Assembly (NCBI RefSeq): GCF_036345915.1
Contig: NZ_CP107785.1
Span: 8,060,001-8,124,000 of the forward strand
Source: Nocardia sp. NBC_00565
GTDB lineage: Bacteria; Actinomycetota; Actinomycetes; Mycobacteriales; Mycobacteriaceae
Direction: 5' to 3'
DNA: 64,000 nt
Both the position numbers and the translations under genes were made by a program. Below the pieces are notes generated by a model that was not told the DNA's origin, did not search any database, and saw nothing but the letters and a program-made list of their open reading frames with translations. Positions 1-8,230 of this stretch are shown here, piece after piece. Numbering within the stretch: the first letter of the stretch is position 1; each line of letters opens with the position of its first letter.

Positions 1-14
1 CGAAGGGACACACA

Positions 15-896
15 ATGTCCGAGCAGACCAGCCCGCGTTCCATCTCCGTCGTCGGCCTCGGGCCGATGGGCCAGGCCATGGTCCGGGCGTTTCTGGACGC
101 CGGTATCGAGGTGACAGTGTGGAACCGCAGCTCCGACAAGGTCGACGCCATGGTCGAACTCGGCGCGAAGCGCGCCGCCACGGTCGCCGAGGCACTGGAC
201 GCCAACGAGGTCACCGTGCTGAGCCTCACCCACTATGCCGCCATGTACGACGTGCTCGGGCCGGCGACCGACCGCTTGCCGGGAAAGGTGATCGCCAACC
301 TGTCTTCGGATTCCCCGGAAAAGGCCCGCGAGGGTGCGGCTTGGGTTCGCGAGCAGGGTGCGGAGTTCATCTCCGGCGGCGTCATGTCGGCGGGTGACAA
401 TATCGCGCACCCCGCGTCCTACATCTTCTACAGCGGTCCGCGCGCGGTCTTCGAAGCGCACGCAGAACTGCTGCGCCCGCTGAGCCCACAGGAGTACCTC
501 GGCGCGGACGATGGTCTCGCGCAGGTCTTCTACCAGGCCCTACTCACTATCTTCCATCCCTGGCTGCTGGCCTTCGACCAGGCGACCGCGGTCATCGAGC
601 GCTCCGGGCACCGCGTCGACCAGTTCGTCCCGTTCGCCGTCCGCTCCAATGCCGCGTTCCCCTACTTCATGGAGCAGCATTCGGTCGCCAACCAGAACGG
701 CGGCTGGGCTACCTTGGCAAGTCTCAAAATGATGGATGCCGGTGCACAGCACATCATCGACGCCAGCGAGGAGGTCGGCGTCGACGCAACGTTCTCGCAC
801 ACCGCACAAGCGTTCTGGCGCAGGGCCGTTGCGGCCAGCGAGGACAAGGGTGAGGCGGTGTCCACCTACGCGTTGATGCTCGGCGACCGTCCGTGA
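15..896 (+). CDS. NAD(P)-dependent oxidoreductase, imine reductase-like (6PGDH/HIBADH superfamily)
   Basis: The 293-residue protein opens with a Rossmann dinucleotide-binding fold: VVGLGPMGQAM at about residues 11-21, then VTVWNRSS, where the Arg after the second strand suggests NADP(H). The helical C-terminal half (from about residue 165) matches the all-alpha dimerisation domain of beta-hydroxyacid dehydrogenases and imine reductases. The classical catalytic Lys of hydroxyisobutyrate dehydrogenase is not evident near the GGVMSAGDN segment, which favours an imine-reductase-type role over 3-hydroxyacid oxidation. A GAAGGGA ribosome site lies 6 nt before ATG. The substrate is unknown. The gene stands alone, upstream of the F420 protein. 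Confidence 0.85.
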   Translation: MSEQTSPRSISVVGLGPMGQAMVRAFLDAGIEVTVWNRSSDKVDAMVELGAKRAATVAEALDANEVTVLSLTHYAAMYDVLGPATDRLPGKVIANLSSDSPEKAREGAAWVREQGAEFISGGVMSAGDNIAHPASYIFYSGPRAVFEAHAELLRPLSPQEYLGADDGLAQVFYQALLTIFHPWLLAFDQATAVIERSGHRVDQFVPFAVRSNAAFPYFMEQHSVANQNGGWATLASLKMMDAGAQHIIDASEEVGVDATFSHTAQAFWRRAVAASEDKGEAVSTYALMLGDRP

Positions 897-1047
897 CACG
901 GTGCGCGCCACCGTCCCGTCCGGGATCCGCGCACTGGGCGGCATGCGCGCACCGATCGAATCGACTGTGGCATCTCGATGGCGACCGCATCGCCGCGCGC
1001 ATGCCCAGGCCCAGCCAATAGACGGGGAACACCTGCGCCATCACATA

Positions 1048-1114
1048 AGAGAGCAGTGCTCTTGACTTTGTGGAGCAGGGTGTGGAACACTGATCTCAAC
1101 AGAGAGCAGTGCTC
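1048..1114 (+). promoter_or_regulatory. Promoter bracketed by two identical operator-like palindromes
   Basis: The 14-base sequence AGAGAGCAGTGCTC occurs twice, at 1048-1061 and 1101-1114, 53 bp apart. Each copy holds the near-palindrome GAGCA-G-TGCTC. A -35-like TTGACT (1062-1067) starts right after the first copy, and a weak -10 (about 1085-1091) lies before the second. The downstream gene has its AGGAG site at 1121-1125. A repressor, perhaps of the TetR type, bound at both sites would block the promoter. No regulator gene is adjacent, so the identity of the protein is inference. Confidence 0.6.
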
Positions 1115-1131
1115 ACAATAAGGAGTTGGAG

Positions 1132-1578
1132 ATGAACGCCAGCACTCGGTACATCGGTCCTACCGGCATCGACCCGATCATGAACAAGATCTTCAACTGG
1201 TTGCCTCGGCTGGGGATCAGTGTGATGGGGTCGCGACTGCTCGCGGTGCGCGGGCGTAAGAGTGGGGAGTGGCGGTCCACGATGGTGAATCTGCTGGTCG
1301 ATGCGGATGGTGCTCGGTACCTGGTCGCGCCGCGTGGGCACACGCAGTGGGTGCGGAATCTGCGGGTCGCGGGGGACGGTGAGTTGCGGTTGGGGCGCAA
1401 GGTCGAGGCGTTCACCGCGGCCGAGGTCGCCGATGTGGACAAGGTGCCGGTGTTGCGCCTCTACCTGCAGAAGTGGGGCTGGGAGGTCGGCAAGTTCTTC
1501 GAGGGTGTCACCAAGGACGCCACCGACGAGGAGTTGGCCGCGATCGCGCCGGGCTTTCCGGTCTTCCGGCTCGCCTGA
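1132..1578 (+). CDS. Nitroreductase/deazaflavin (F420)-dependent oxidoreductase, Ddn family
   Basis: The protein has 148 residues from ATG 1132. That start was chosen over the TTG at 1126 because AGGAG (1121-1125) sits 6 nt before it. The sequence shows the Ddn/FDOR split-barrel signature: RGRKSGEWRSTMVNL, then a strand pair ending YLVAPRGHTQWVRNLRVAG, which in the family binds coenzyme F420. The family reduces quinones, nitro compounds or unsaturated substrates with F420H2 at or near the membrane. The substrate here is not predictable. The paired palindromes upstream suggest ligand-induced expression, which would suit a detoxification role. Confidence 0.88.
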   Translation: MNASTRYIGPTGIDPIMNKIFNWLPRLGISVMGSRLLAVRGRKSGEWRSTMVNLLVDADGARYLVAPRGHTQWVRNLRVAGDGELRLGRKVEAFTAAEVADVDKVPVLRLYLQKWGWEVGKFFEGVTKDATDEELAAIAPGFPVFRLA

Positions 1579-1702
1579 GCCGAAATGTGCTGGCATGTTG
1601 GCCTGAGCACCCATCCCGATTCTGCGAAATCTTGCTGAATCAGCGCGGGAATGGGTGCTCAGGCCACTGGGTGCCCCGATGAATTTATTGCGCCGCAACG
1701 TT

Positions 1703-1729
1703 ATCCACAGGCTGACAAGGCCTGTGGAT
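1703..1729 (-). terminator. Hairpin just after aroQ
   Basis: Perfect 10-bp arms (1703-1712 and 1720-1729) enclose a 7-nt loop and touch the aroQ stop codon. There is no U-tract, which is common for actinobacterial terminators. The left arm overlaps TTATCCACA (1701-1709), a match to the DnaA-box consensus that is probably fortuitous. Confidence 0.5.
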
Positions 1730-2169
1730 CAATCGCGGTGTGCCAGGAAATCGATCGCCGCGGCATAACCCTGAATCCCCATCCCGGCGACCACCGCCGT
1801 GGCGATCGGCGAAATGTAGGAGTGATGCCGAAACTCCTCCCGCGCATGCACATTGCTGATGTGCACCTCGACGATCGGGAGTTCCGGAATCACCAGCGCG
1901 TCACGCAGCGCCACCGAAGTGTGCGTGAGCCCACCGGGATTGATGACAATGCCCGACTCGACGCCGCGCGCCCGGTGGATCCGATCGATCAGCGCGCCTT
2001 CGGAATTCGACTGGAACGCATCGATCTCGCGGCCGTACCGGGCGGCGGTCTGCCGGCACAACTCGACGACATCATCGAGCGTGGCCGACCCGTAGACCTC
2101 CGGCTGGCGGGTGCCGAGCATATTGAGATTCGGGCCGTTGAGAACCAGGATCGGACCAGTTGTCGACAT
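1729..2169 (-). CDS. aroQ: Type II 3-dehydroquinate dehydratase
   Basis: The 146-residue protein catalyses the third shikimate-pathway step, 3-dehydroquinate to 3-dehydroshikimate, in the cytoplasm. It is full length for type II enzymes. Diagnostic segments are [19 protein letters not shown] with the catalytic Tyr near residue 25, [31 protein letters not shown] (substrate Asn) and the [17 protein letters not shown] motif with the catalytic His. A TAGTGT box lies 7 nt before ATG on the minus strand, so the mRNA is probably leaderless. The gene is separate here from other aro genes; a conserved unknown protein is encoded upstream on the same strand. Confidence 0.97.
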   Translation of the reverse strand: MSTTGPILVLNGPNLNMLGTRQPEVYGSATLDDVVELCRQTAARYGREIDAFQSNSEGALIDRIHRARGVESGIVINPGGLTHTSVALRDALVIPELPIVEVHISNVHAREEFRHHSYISPIATAVVAGMGIQGYAAAIDFLAHRD

Positions 2170-2193
2170 GGGGATGACACTAGTCTGCGCCGA

Positions 2194-2802
2194 TCAGAGT
2201 CCCTGCGGCCCTTCCGAGCGCAGGTCGTCCACCTTCCGCATCGCGGTGCGCAACTCCTCGAGCCACGCCTCCGCATGCTTGCCCGCCAGCTTCACCGTCC
2301 ACGCCAGCGCATCCGCCCGCGAGCGGGCCACCCCGGAATCGACCAGCGTGTCGAGCACCTTGCGCTCCGGCTGACGCAGCCGGGTCATCACCGGAACCGC
2401 CAAGTGCGTGAACATGATTCGTTCGCCGTCCACCGAGACGCCCCAGGCGACGCTGCGCCCGTAGCGGTGCTGAGCCTCGTCCGCGATCCGCATGCGCGCC
2501 GGTCGGGTCGACTCGCGGAATCGGGCGATCGCACCCTCCTTCGTCGCGGTCGGGACCTGCTCGGTGGGCGCGTCCTCGCCCTCGGAGGGCTCCGCTACCG
2601 CGGGCTTCTCGGGCTGTGGGATCGGGAGTTCACCGATCACCACGATCTCGTCGCGATCGATGTCGATGACGGGCGGTCCGGTGAACCAGTCGCTCGGCAA
2701 CCGACCGGCGAACCAGTCGGTGGCATCCGCGGGGTCCGGTAGGTCGGCCTGTTGCCAGCCGCCCGGTCGTCCGAAACCCCGTCCCCGATGGTTGTGCCTC
2801 AT
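2194..2802 (-). CDS. Conserved hypothetical protein, acidic/proline middle with helical C-terminus
   Basis: The 202-residue product is one I do not recognise. ATG 2802 was preferred to GTG 2811 because GTAGG lies 8 nt before it. The N-terminus is Gly/Arg-rich (HNHRGRGFGRPGG), the middle is acidic and Pro-rich (about 60-95), and the C-terminal 100 residues look helical, ending in a Leu/Arg-rich stretch (LDTLVDSGVARSRADALAWT) that resembles a ribbon-helix-helix or small helical module. There are no membrane segments or signal peptide. It lies 24 bp before aroQ on the same strand, so the two could share a transcript despite the putative aroQ promoter. Confidence 0.7.
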   Translation of the reverse strand: MRHNHRGRGFGRPGGWQQADLPDPADATDWFAGRLPSDWFTGPPVIDIDRDEIVVIGELPIPQPEKPAVAEPSEGEDAPTEQVPTATKEGAIARFRESTRPARMRIADEAQHRYGRSVAWGVSVDGERIMFTHLAVPVMTRLRQPERKVLDTLVDSGVARSRADALAWTVKLAGKHAEAWLEELRTAMRKVDDLRSEGPQGL

Positions 2803-3195
2803 GGGAATCACCTACTTACTGTGGTGCCTGTATTGCATTGATTACAAGATTACGTCGCAAAAGGGCGCCGTGGTTCCGCTCTATGCGAACGGGTTTGGCG
2901 ACCGGTGGTGCGGGTACGCCGAGGGGAGGTGTGCGCTGGTCAACGGGGCCCTTCGCGCCCGAAACGCCGACGTCGGCCGTTTTCTGACAACTTTGCGTTC
3001 CGGCCGGTACGGTTGCGGCGCCGGATGTCGCGGCGGGACCGGAGAACGCCCATGATCGGGCCCCTGAAGCCTGGTTTTCGGGCACAATTGGAGATGCTGA
3101 GCATGGGTAACGTCCGGGCGCGACGGCACGGCGGGCAAATATTTTCAGGTACGGTGGTCTTGTTACTGGAGTGACAAGAGTGAAGAGTGGGCGAC
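2803..3195. other. Intergenic region between divergent genes with one operator-like inverted repeat
   Basis: No convincing gene is seen. The right end holds an inverted repeat at 3158-3179, arms TCTTGTTACT and AGTGACAAGA with a GG spacer and one mismatch. It lies just before the lipoprotein start and just after a TACGGT -10-like box (about 3150), the position expected for a repressor site. The left end carries the ribosome site of the gene starting at 2802. Confidence 0.5.
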
Positions 3196-4875
3196 ATGGA
3201 TGTGTGGGGATCCCGCCGCTATCGCGTCCGGGGCGCTATCGCACTCGCGGGGGTGGCAGCGCTGGCCATTGCGATCGGATCGTGTGGATCCGAGGAGAAA
3301 CGGAATGAAGCCGAGAGCGTCGTCGACCGCTTCACCCAACTACTCGACGACCAGAACTACACCAAGGCGGCGGAGCTGACCTCCTACCCGCCTGCCGCTT
3401 CAGCAACGCTTAAGCAAATGTTCGCCGGGCTGCAGCCGGGCAAGGTGGACTATCAGAAGACCCAGTTCATCGGTCTGGACCGCGAGGCCGGACTCTTCAG
3501 CATGGACGTCGCCTGGAACTTCGGCGAGAACAAGACCTGGAAATACAGTCTGCAGGGCAATGTGCGGAAATTGGCGATCGGCTGGCGGATCTCCTGGGAT
3601 CCCGCGGTCGTGATGCCGCAACTCGACCACAACCGCACGGTCCGGCTGGTGCGCACCACGCCGACGCCGCCGCCGCGGGTCAGCGATATCGTCGGCGATG
3701 CGCTGATGACCGAGCAGGTCATCAATGTGGTCAAACTCGATCCGGCCAAGACAACCGCCCTCGGTGCCTCGGCCGATGCGCTGGCCAAGGCCATCGAGCC
3801 GGTCGCGCCGCTGATCACCGGGCCGTCGCTGCTGCAGCAGCTGTCGACCTCACAGGGCAAGCCGATCGTCGCGGTGAATCTGCGCGAAGGCGATTTCGCC
3901 ATCCTGGAGTCCGCGCTGGCGCGGGTGCCCGGCGTGGTCATGGAGAAGCAGCCGCGCCTGATCTCCGCCGATCGCCGGACCTGGTCGCCGCTGCTGGACG
4001 CGCTGCAGCGGGTTTGGCAGGACAACCAGGACCGGCACGCCGGATGGGGTGTGCAGATCTTCGAGCAGGACGGACGATTCGTCGGTCAGGTCGCCGGATA
4101 TCAGGGACCGCCCGGCCCGGATATCGCGGCCACCATGGATCAGCGCCTGCAGCGCGCCGCCGAGGATGCCGTGGTCAGTGTCGGCACGCCCGCCTCGATC
4201 GTGGCGATCCAGCCCTCCAGCGGCGCGGTCGTCGCGGTCGCGCAGAACACCCAGGCCAGTGAGCACGGTTCGGTCGCCTTCACCGGGCTCTATCCGGTCG
4301 GCACCAATATCGACCTGTTCCGCAACGTCGCCTCGGTGCTGAAGAACAAGGCTCCCCAGGACGTTTCGGTGCAGGATGCGGCCGAGGCGGCGCCGAACCT
4401 CGGCGTCGGCGTCGATTACAAGGTGCCGGGCCTGGACGAGGTCACCGGGCGGGTCGCGGTCGCAGGCCGCAGCGCCGAGCAGGTACGCCAGGGCGGCGGT
4501 ACGGATGCGGTGCTGGCCAGCCCGTTCGGCATGGCGATCGCCGCGGCCGCCATCGCGCGCGGACAGGTGCTGCCGCCGATGATCCAGGCCGGGCGGCCGA
4601 GCACCACGGACGCGCAGGTGGGCACGATGTCACCGGAGTTGACCGATCGCCTGCGCGGGCTGCTGCGCGACGGCGCGGGCCGACCGGAGTTCGCCAGTCT
4701 GCGCGCCTACCGCGATCTCACCGGGTTCGTGGCCACCGCGGGCAATGACGGCTGGCTCATCGCGACTATGGGCGATCTGGCCTTCGCGGTCCACATCAAC
4801 GACACCGACAGCGGCGATGCGACCGCCCGGATGGCGGCCAGGATGCTCCAATCCCTGGCCACCCCTGAGCCGTAG
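3196..4875 (+). CDS. Penicillin-binding-protein-like lipoprotein with degenerate transpeptidase domain
   Basis: The 559-residue protein starts at ATG 3196, with GAAGAG upstream (GTG 3187 is the alternative). It has a lipoprotein signal with lipobox IGSC, lipid-modified Cys at 30. An NTF2-like (MecA-N type) domain spans about 38-145, followed by a PBP dimerisation-like region and a transpeptidase-like fold. The expected SxxK motif reads VGTNID near 368-373 (Ser to Thr, Lys to Asp), and the KTG position near 513-517 reads TAGN. By family knowledge it should not acylate beta-lactams or cross-link peptidoglycan. It may be a scaffold or regulator of wall synthesis in the outer leaflet region. Gene length and codon use look normal. 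Confidence 0.85.
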   Translation: MDVWGSRRYRVRGAIALAGVAALAIAIGSCGSEEKRNEAESVVDRFTQLLDDQNYTKAAELTSYPPAASATLKQMFAGLQPGKVDYQKTQFIGLDREAGLFSMDVAWNFGENKTWKYSLQGNVRKLAIGWRISWDPAVVMPQLDHNRTVRLVRTTPTPPPRVSDIVGDALMTEQVINVVKLDPAKTTALGASADALAKAIEPVAPLITGPSLLQQLSTSQGKPIVAVNLREGDFAILESALARVPGVVMEKQPRLISADRRTWSPLLDALQRVWQDNQDRHAGWGVQIFEQDGRFVGQVAGYQGPPGPDIAATMDQRLQRAAEDAVVSVGTPASIVAIQPSSGAVVAVAQNTQASEHGSVAFTGLYPVGTNIDLFRNVASVLKNKAPQDVSVQDAAEAAPNLGVGVDYKVPGLDEVTGRVAVAGRSAEQVRQGGGTDAVLASPFGMAIAAAAIARGQVLPPMIQAGRPSTTDAQVGTMSPELTDRLRGLLRDGAGRPEFASLRAYRDLTGFVATAGNDGWLIATMGDLAFAVHINDTDSGDATARMAARMLQSLATPEP

Positions 4876-4878
4876 ATC

Positions 4879-5259
4879 TCAGTTGATGGCCTTGATGGCC
4901 GCGCGCCAGCCCAGCAGGAACAGCGCGAGCACGCAGGTCGCGACCACGATGAAACTGAATGCCGTGCCCTGACCGCCGATCACGCGCGCCAGCATGCCGC
5001 CGCACAGGGTGCCGAGCCAGACCAGGACGCCGGTCGGCCACAGGGCGGTTCCGTCGAACCGCGCGGCCAGCTCCTGCGCACCGAATATCCGGCTCGCGAC
5101 GATCACCGCCGCGACCCAGCCGATCGCCAGTCCGATCGCGAAGGGCCACACCGTCTTCAGCAGCCCGGCGAGTACCGCCTCGTCATGGCTGCGCCTGCCG
5201 ATCACGCAGAACAGGATCACCAACAGCGCATCGACGACCAACGGCACCAGTTTCCTCAC
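4879..5259 (-). CDS. DUF3054 family membrane protein
   Basis: GTG 5259 gives 126 residues, starting VRKLVPLVVDALLVILF, which matches the usual family N-terminus. An upstream TTG at 5328 would add 23 residues encoded by a GCGAC-repeat stretch and looks less likely. The sequence shows the family hallmark IGRRSH after helix 1 and four predicted transmembrane segments. The function of the family is unknown. It converges on the PBP-like lipoprotein gene with a 3-bp gap, so the two stop codons nearly meet. Confidence 0.8.
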   Translation of the reverse strand: MRKLVPLVVDALLVILFCVIGRRSHDEAVLAGLLKTVWPFAIGLAIGWVAAVIVASRIFGAQELAARFDGTALWPTGVLVWLGTLCGGMLARVIGGQGTAFSFIVVATCVLALFLLGWRAAIKAIN

Positions 5260-5396
5260 CCGGGTCAGCGTAGTAGCGCGGGCCTGCCGCACCGCGACGC
5301 GACGCGACGCGACGTTGCTTGGTGACAAATCCGTGTACTCTGGCCGGTCGCTTTCGGCGCCCGATCACCCCGTACGGAGCGAGTCTTACGAGCGAC

Positions 5397-5490
5397 GTTC
5401 GCGGCCCGTCTCGCGTCCGAGTGGCCGAAGCGCATGCGACGTAGTCGCGAGTCTCGGCCGCTCGGACGCGAGACATCGGGGGCCGCGAAC
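5397..5490. repeat. 94-nt composite inverted repeat (large stem-loop)
   Basis: Outer arms GTTCGCGGCCC (5397-5407) and its exact complement (5480-5490) flank 20-base inner arms at 5409-5428 and 5454-5473 that pair with one mismatch. The 25-nt centre holds a smaller GCGAC-GTA-GTCGC palindrome. It lies between a membrane-protein gene and the DUF3054 gene on the same strand, so it could be an intercistronic RNA structure, a terminator, or a mobile-element scar. I see no second copy. Confidence 0.7.
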
Positions 5491-5492
5491 AC

Positions 5493-5511
5493 GCCGCGCC
5501 GCAGGCGCGGC
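5493..5511 (-). terminator. Short GC hairpin after the AglD/MprF-like gene
   Basis: Perfect 8-bp arms GCCGCGCC and GGCGCGGC with a GCA loop lie 6 nt beyond the stop codon of the minus-strand gene at 5518. There is no U-tract. Together with the adjacent 94-nt structure it probably ends or attenuates transcription. Confidence 0.5.
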
Positions 5512-5517
5512 AAAATG

Positions 5518-6621
5518 TCACAGCCTTCGCTGTTCGAATTCCTTCTCGAATTCGGCGTCGTCGGCCTGCGGGGTGCGGAACAGGAAGGCGAAGACGATCC
5601 AGCCGATGATCGCGACCAGGATGAAACTCACCAGGCGGTAGACGAAGGCGGCGGCAACGGCTTGGGAGGCGGGCAGGGCCGCGCCCGCCGTGAGGCCGTA
5701 GATGAGCGTCGCGTCGACATAGACGATGCCGCCCGGCGCGAATGGAATGGAGCCGACGGCCTTGCCCGCGGTGAACGCGATCAGCAGTCCGGCCAGCTTC
5801 GGGTCGGCGCCGACCGCGTAGCAGGCCGCGCCGAGGCAGGCGACATCGGCGAAGCGGTGCACCACCGCCCAGCCCGCGACCATGGCGCCGTCGCGTTTGC
5901 CGAGCTTCACCGATTCCAGCTGCGAGAGCATATCGGCGATCTTGCTCAGGCCCTGGTCGGCTGGTCGTTTGCGCAGGCGATTGAGTAGCGCGAGCCCGCG
6001 GCGCAGCACGGCCTCCAGCGCGCCGGGATTCTTCGAGATGTGGTTGCCCACCCACACCAGCGCGGCCACACCGACCAACGACAGGATCAGCTTGAACGGC
6101 CCGACCCGACTCCCGACCAGCAACGCGCCGCCGACGCCGAGCAGGGCGAGTCCGGCGGTGGCGACCACGCCGGAGATCACCAGCTGCCAGGAGGCGACCA
6201 TCGGGTTCGCGCCCCAGCGGCGGGTCTGGCGATAGGTGAAGGCGGTGGAGAACACCTGTCCGGCAGGCAGTGACACCGACATCGCGGTGGCGCCGTAGAC
6301 GACGGCGACGGATTTGCGCTGCCGTACCTCGACGCCACCCGCATGCAGCAGTTGTTTCTGGACCCGGCTGAATCCGCTCATCGATATGGCCTGCATCCAG
6401 ATACAGGCGGCGACCCAGCCCCAATGAATTTCGGTGAGCTTATTCCAGGAATCGTGTAATCGTGGCCAGAGATAGTAGCCCTCGCCGATGAGCAAGGCGA
6501 GCAGGGCGATCCCACCGACCCATTTGACCCACCAGAATCTGCCCCGCTGCGAATGTCTGTCGGAGGGCTCGTCGGGCGGCGGCGGGCCGGGCTCGCCCGC
6601 CAGTTCCCCGTTGCCCGTCAC
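5518..6621 (-). CDS. Lysylphosphatidylglycerol synthase/flippase-like (UPF0104) membrane protein
   Basis: The 367-residue protein has a Pro-rich cytoplasmic N-tail (1-30) and about eight hydrophobic helices. The family core is visible in VYGATAMSVSLPAGQVFSTAFTYRQTRRWG and GKAVGSIPFAPGGIVYVDA. This is the AglD/MprF-N integral domain, thought to flip or bind aminoacylated or glycosylated lipids; there is no MprF synthase domain. A TAGGCT box lies 6 nt before GTG, so translation may be leaderless, although the cyclase gene ends only 4 bp upstream. Position next to the AI-2E permease region suggests it is the counterpart of Rv0204c, from memory of gene order. Confidence 0.82.
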   Translation of the reverse strand: MTGNGELAGEPGPPPPDEPSDRHSQRGRFWWVKWVGGIALLALLIGEGYYLWPRLHDSWNKLTEIHWGWVAACIWMQAISMSGFSRVQKQLLHAGGVEVRQRKSVAVVYGATAMSVSLPAGQVFSTAFTYRQTRRWGANPMVASWQLVISGVVATAGLALLGVGGALLVGSRVGPFKLILSLVGVAALVWVGNHISKNPGALEAVLRRGLALLNRLRKRPADQGLSKIADMLSQLESVKLGKRDGAMVAGWAVVHRFADVACLGAACYAVGADPKLAGLLIAFTAGKAVGSIPFAPGGIVYVDATLIYGLTAGAALPASQAVAAAFVYRLVSFILVAIIGWIVFAFLFRTPQADDAEFEKEFEQRRL

Positions 6622-6625
6622 GCCG

Positions 6626-8179
6626 TCAGCCTAACGAACCCACTGTTTCGCTGTCTGCATCGACGTGGCCATCGGTATCGTCTTTCGGCCAGGCCAACCG
6701 GGTCTTTCTGCGCCGTCCGCGCAACTGGACTTCGTCCCCCGTCACCCAAGAGTCCTGCTCGCTTTCGTCGGCGAAATACAGCGCGCTGCCCGAGGCGAGC
6801 ACGCGGCCGGGTTGATCCTTGGCCAATTCGGTGAGGCGCGAGGCCTCGTTCACCGGATCGCCGATCACGGTGTATTCGAAACGGTTTGCGGCGCCGATAT
6901 TTCCGGCGACGGCCAGACCCGCCGATACGCCGATGCCGATATCGAGTCCGGGCACCTCGCGCAGCACCTCGCGCAGTTCCCGGGCGGCGGCCAACGCGGC
7001 GGTCGGTGCGTCCGGCCGGTCCAGCGGGGCGCCGAAGATCGCCAGCGCGGCGTCGCCGACGAATTTGTTGACGAATCCGTGGTGCCGGTCGATGACGTCG
7101 ACGACGATCCGGAAGAATTCGTTGAGCAGGCTGACCACCTCGGTCGGGGGTCGCTCCGCCGCGGCGGCGGTGGACCCGACCATATCGACGAACAGCACGG
7201 CCACGAATCGGGTCTCCCCGCCGAGCTCGGTGCCGTAGTCGAGGGCGCGCTGCGCGACCTCCTCACCGACGTGCTGGCCGAAGAGTTCCTGCAGTTGGCG
7301 GCGTTTGGCGGCCTCTTCCATCATGCGGTTGAAGCCGACCTGCAGCAGCCCGATCTCACTACCGTCGAAGACCTCGACCTGGACATCGCGAGCGCCCTCC
7401 TGCACCCGGTCGATGGCCTGGCTGAGCTGGCGCACCGGATCGGAGATGCTGGATCCGGTCAGCATCGATAGCGCCAGCGCCTGCATGATCACCACGCCGG
7501 ATAGCAGCAGAATCGAGATGGCCAGTGACTGCGCGGAGAACTTGACGTCCGAGGTGATCTGGGTGACGCACAGCAGCACGATGGCGATGGTGGGGGCGAA
7601 AGTGCCCATGCCCCAGGTCATCCCCATCCTGGTGCCGACGCCCGGCGTCAGCGTGTGATCGAAGGAGCCTTCGGTGAGCGCCTGCGCGGCGACGGGGCGC
7701 AGAATCCGTTCGCCGAGCATGTAGGTGAACCCGAAGACGATCGTCGCGGCCATACATTCGGTGACGATGACCGCGCCCGCCAGTTCCGGTGCGTCCACGA
7801 TGATGGTGGCCGCCAAGATGGCGCCGCCGATCAACCAGAGCACCAGATGCAGGAACGCCTGGCGCAGCGGCGCGTGCAGCGCGGCCATCTGCTCCTGGCG
7901 GCTCGGTGGTCCGCCGCGCATCTGCCAGCGCATGACCGGACGCAGCATCAGCGCCGAGGCGGCCAGGCTGAGCAGGCCGCCGGTGGTGAAGACCAGGGCG
8001 GGAATCAGCAGGCCGGTGCGTCGCGCACCGGCCGCCTCACCTTCGGGAACCGGGAGTCCATATTGGATGAACGCCCACACCAGGACCGCGCCGAAAGCGT
8101 TGGCCAACAGCATCGATGTCAGGTACAGCGGCCAGCGCGTTCGCATGGTCTGTTTGACCGCTTCCAAGGGCGCTGACAC
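6626..8179 (-). CDS. Membrane-bound class III adenylate cyclase with HAMP domain
   Basis: The 517-residue protein has six transmembrane helices (about 1-255), a HAMP domain (about 255-305) and a C-terminal class III cyclase domain. Catalytic features are present: metal Asp in FVDMVGST, second metal Asp in GDAALAIF, adenine-specifying Lys in FVNKFVGD with Asp in YTVIGDPVNEA, and the transition-state Asn and Arg in VNEASRL. It should make cAMP in response to a membrane or periplasmic cue. This layout is that of the mycobacterial Rv1318c/Rv1319c/Rv3645 group. GTG 8179 was chosen because TAGATT ends 7 nt before it (leaderless). The gene is divergent from the AI-2E gene across a repeat array. Confidence 0.93.
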   Translation of the reverse strand: MSAPLEAVKQTMRTRWPLYLTSMLLANAFGAVLVWAFIQYGLPVPEGEAAGARRTGLLIPALVFTTGGLLSLAASALMLRPVMRWQMRGGPPSRQEQMAALHAPLRQAFLHLVLWLIGGAILAATIIVDAPELAGAVIVTECMAATIVFGFTYMLGERILRPVAAQALTEGSFDHTLTPGVGTRMGMTWGMGTFAPTIAIVLLCVTQITSDVKFSAQSLAISILLLSGVVIMQALALSMLTGSSISDPVRQLSQAIDRVQEGARDVQVEVFDGSEIGLLQVGFNRMMEEAAKRRQLQELFGQHVGEEVAQRALDYGTELGGETRFVAVLFVDMVGSTAAAAERPPTEVVSLLNEFFRIVVDVIDRHHGFVNKFVGDAALAIFGAPLDRPDAPTAALAAARELREVLREVPGLDIGIGVSAGLAVAGNIGAANRFEYTVIGDPVNEASRLTELAKDQPGRVLASGSALYFADESEQDSWVTGDEVQLRGRRRKTRLAWPKDDTDGHVDADSETVGSLG

Positions 8180-8230
8180 GATGACCAATCTAGCGTTTCG
8201 ATCATGCGAGCAGGTTCACGACGGTCCACG

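Noticed and set aside
1701..1709. TTATCCACA, a perfect DnaA-box consensus
   Set aside because: It is single, sits in the aroQ terminator hairpin, and there is no dnaA/dnaN or AT-rich cluster, so it is not evidence of an origin.
1651..2742. A 363-residue plus-strand frame
   Set aside because: It is antisense to aroQ and the unknown gene at 2194-2802; aroQ is unmistakable on the other strand.
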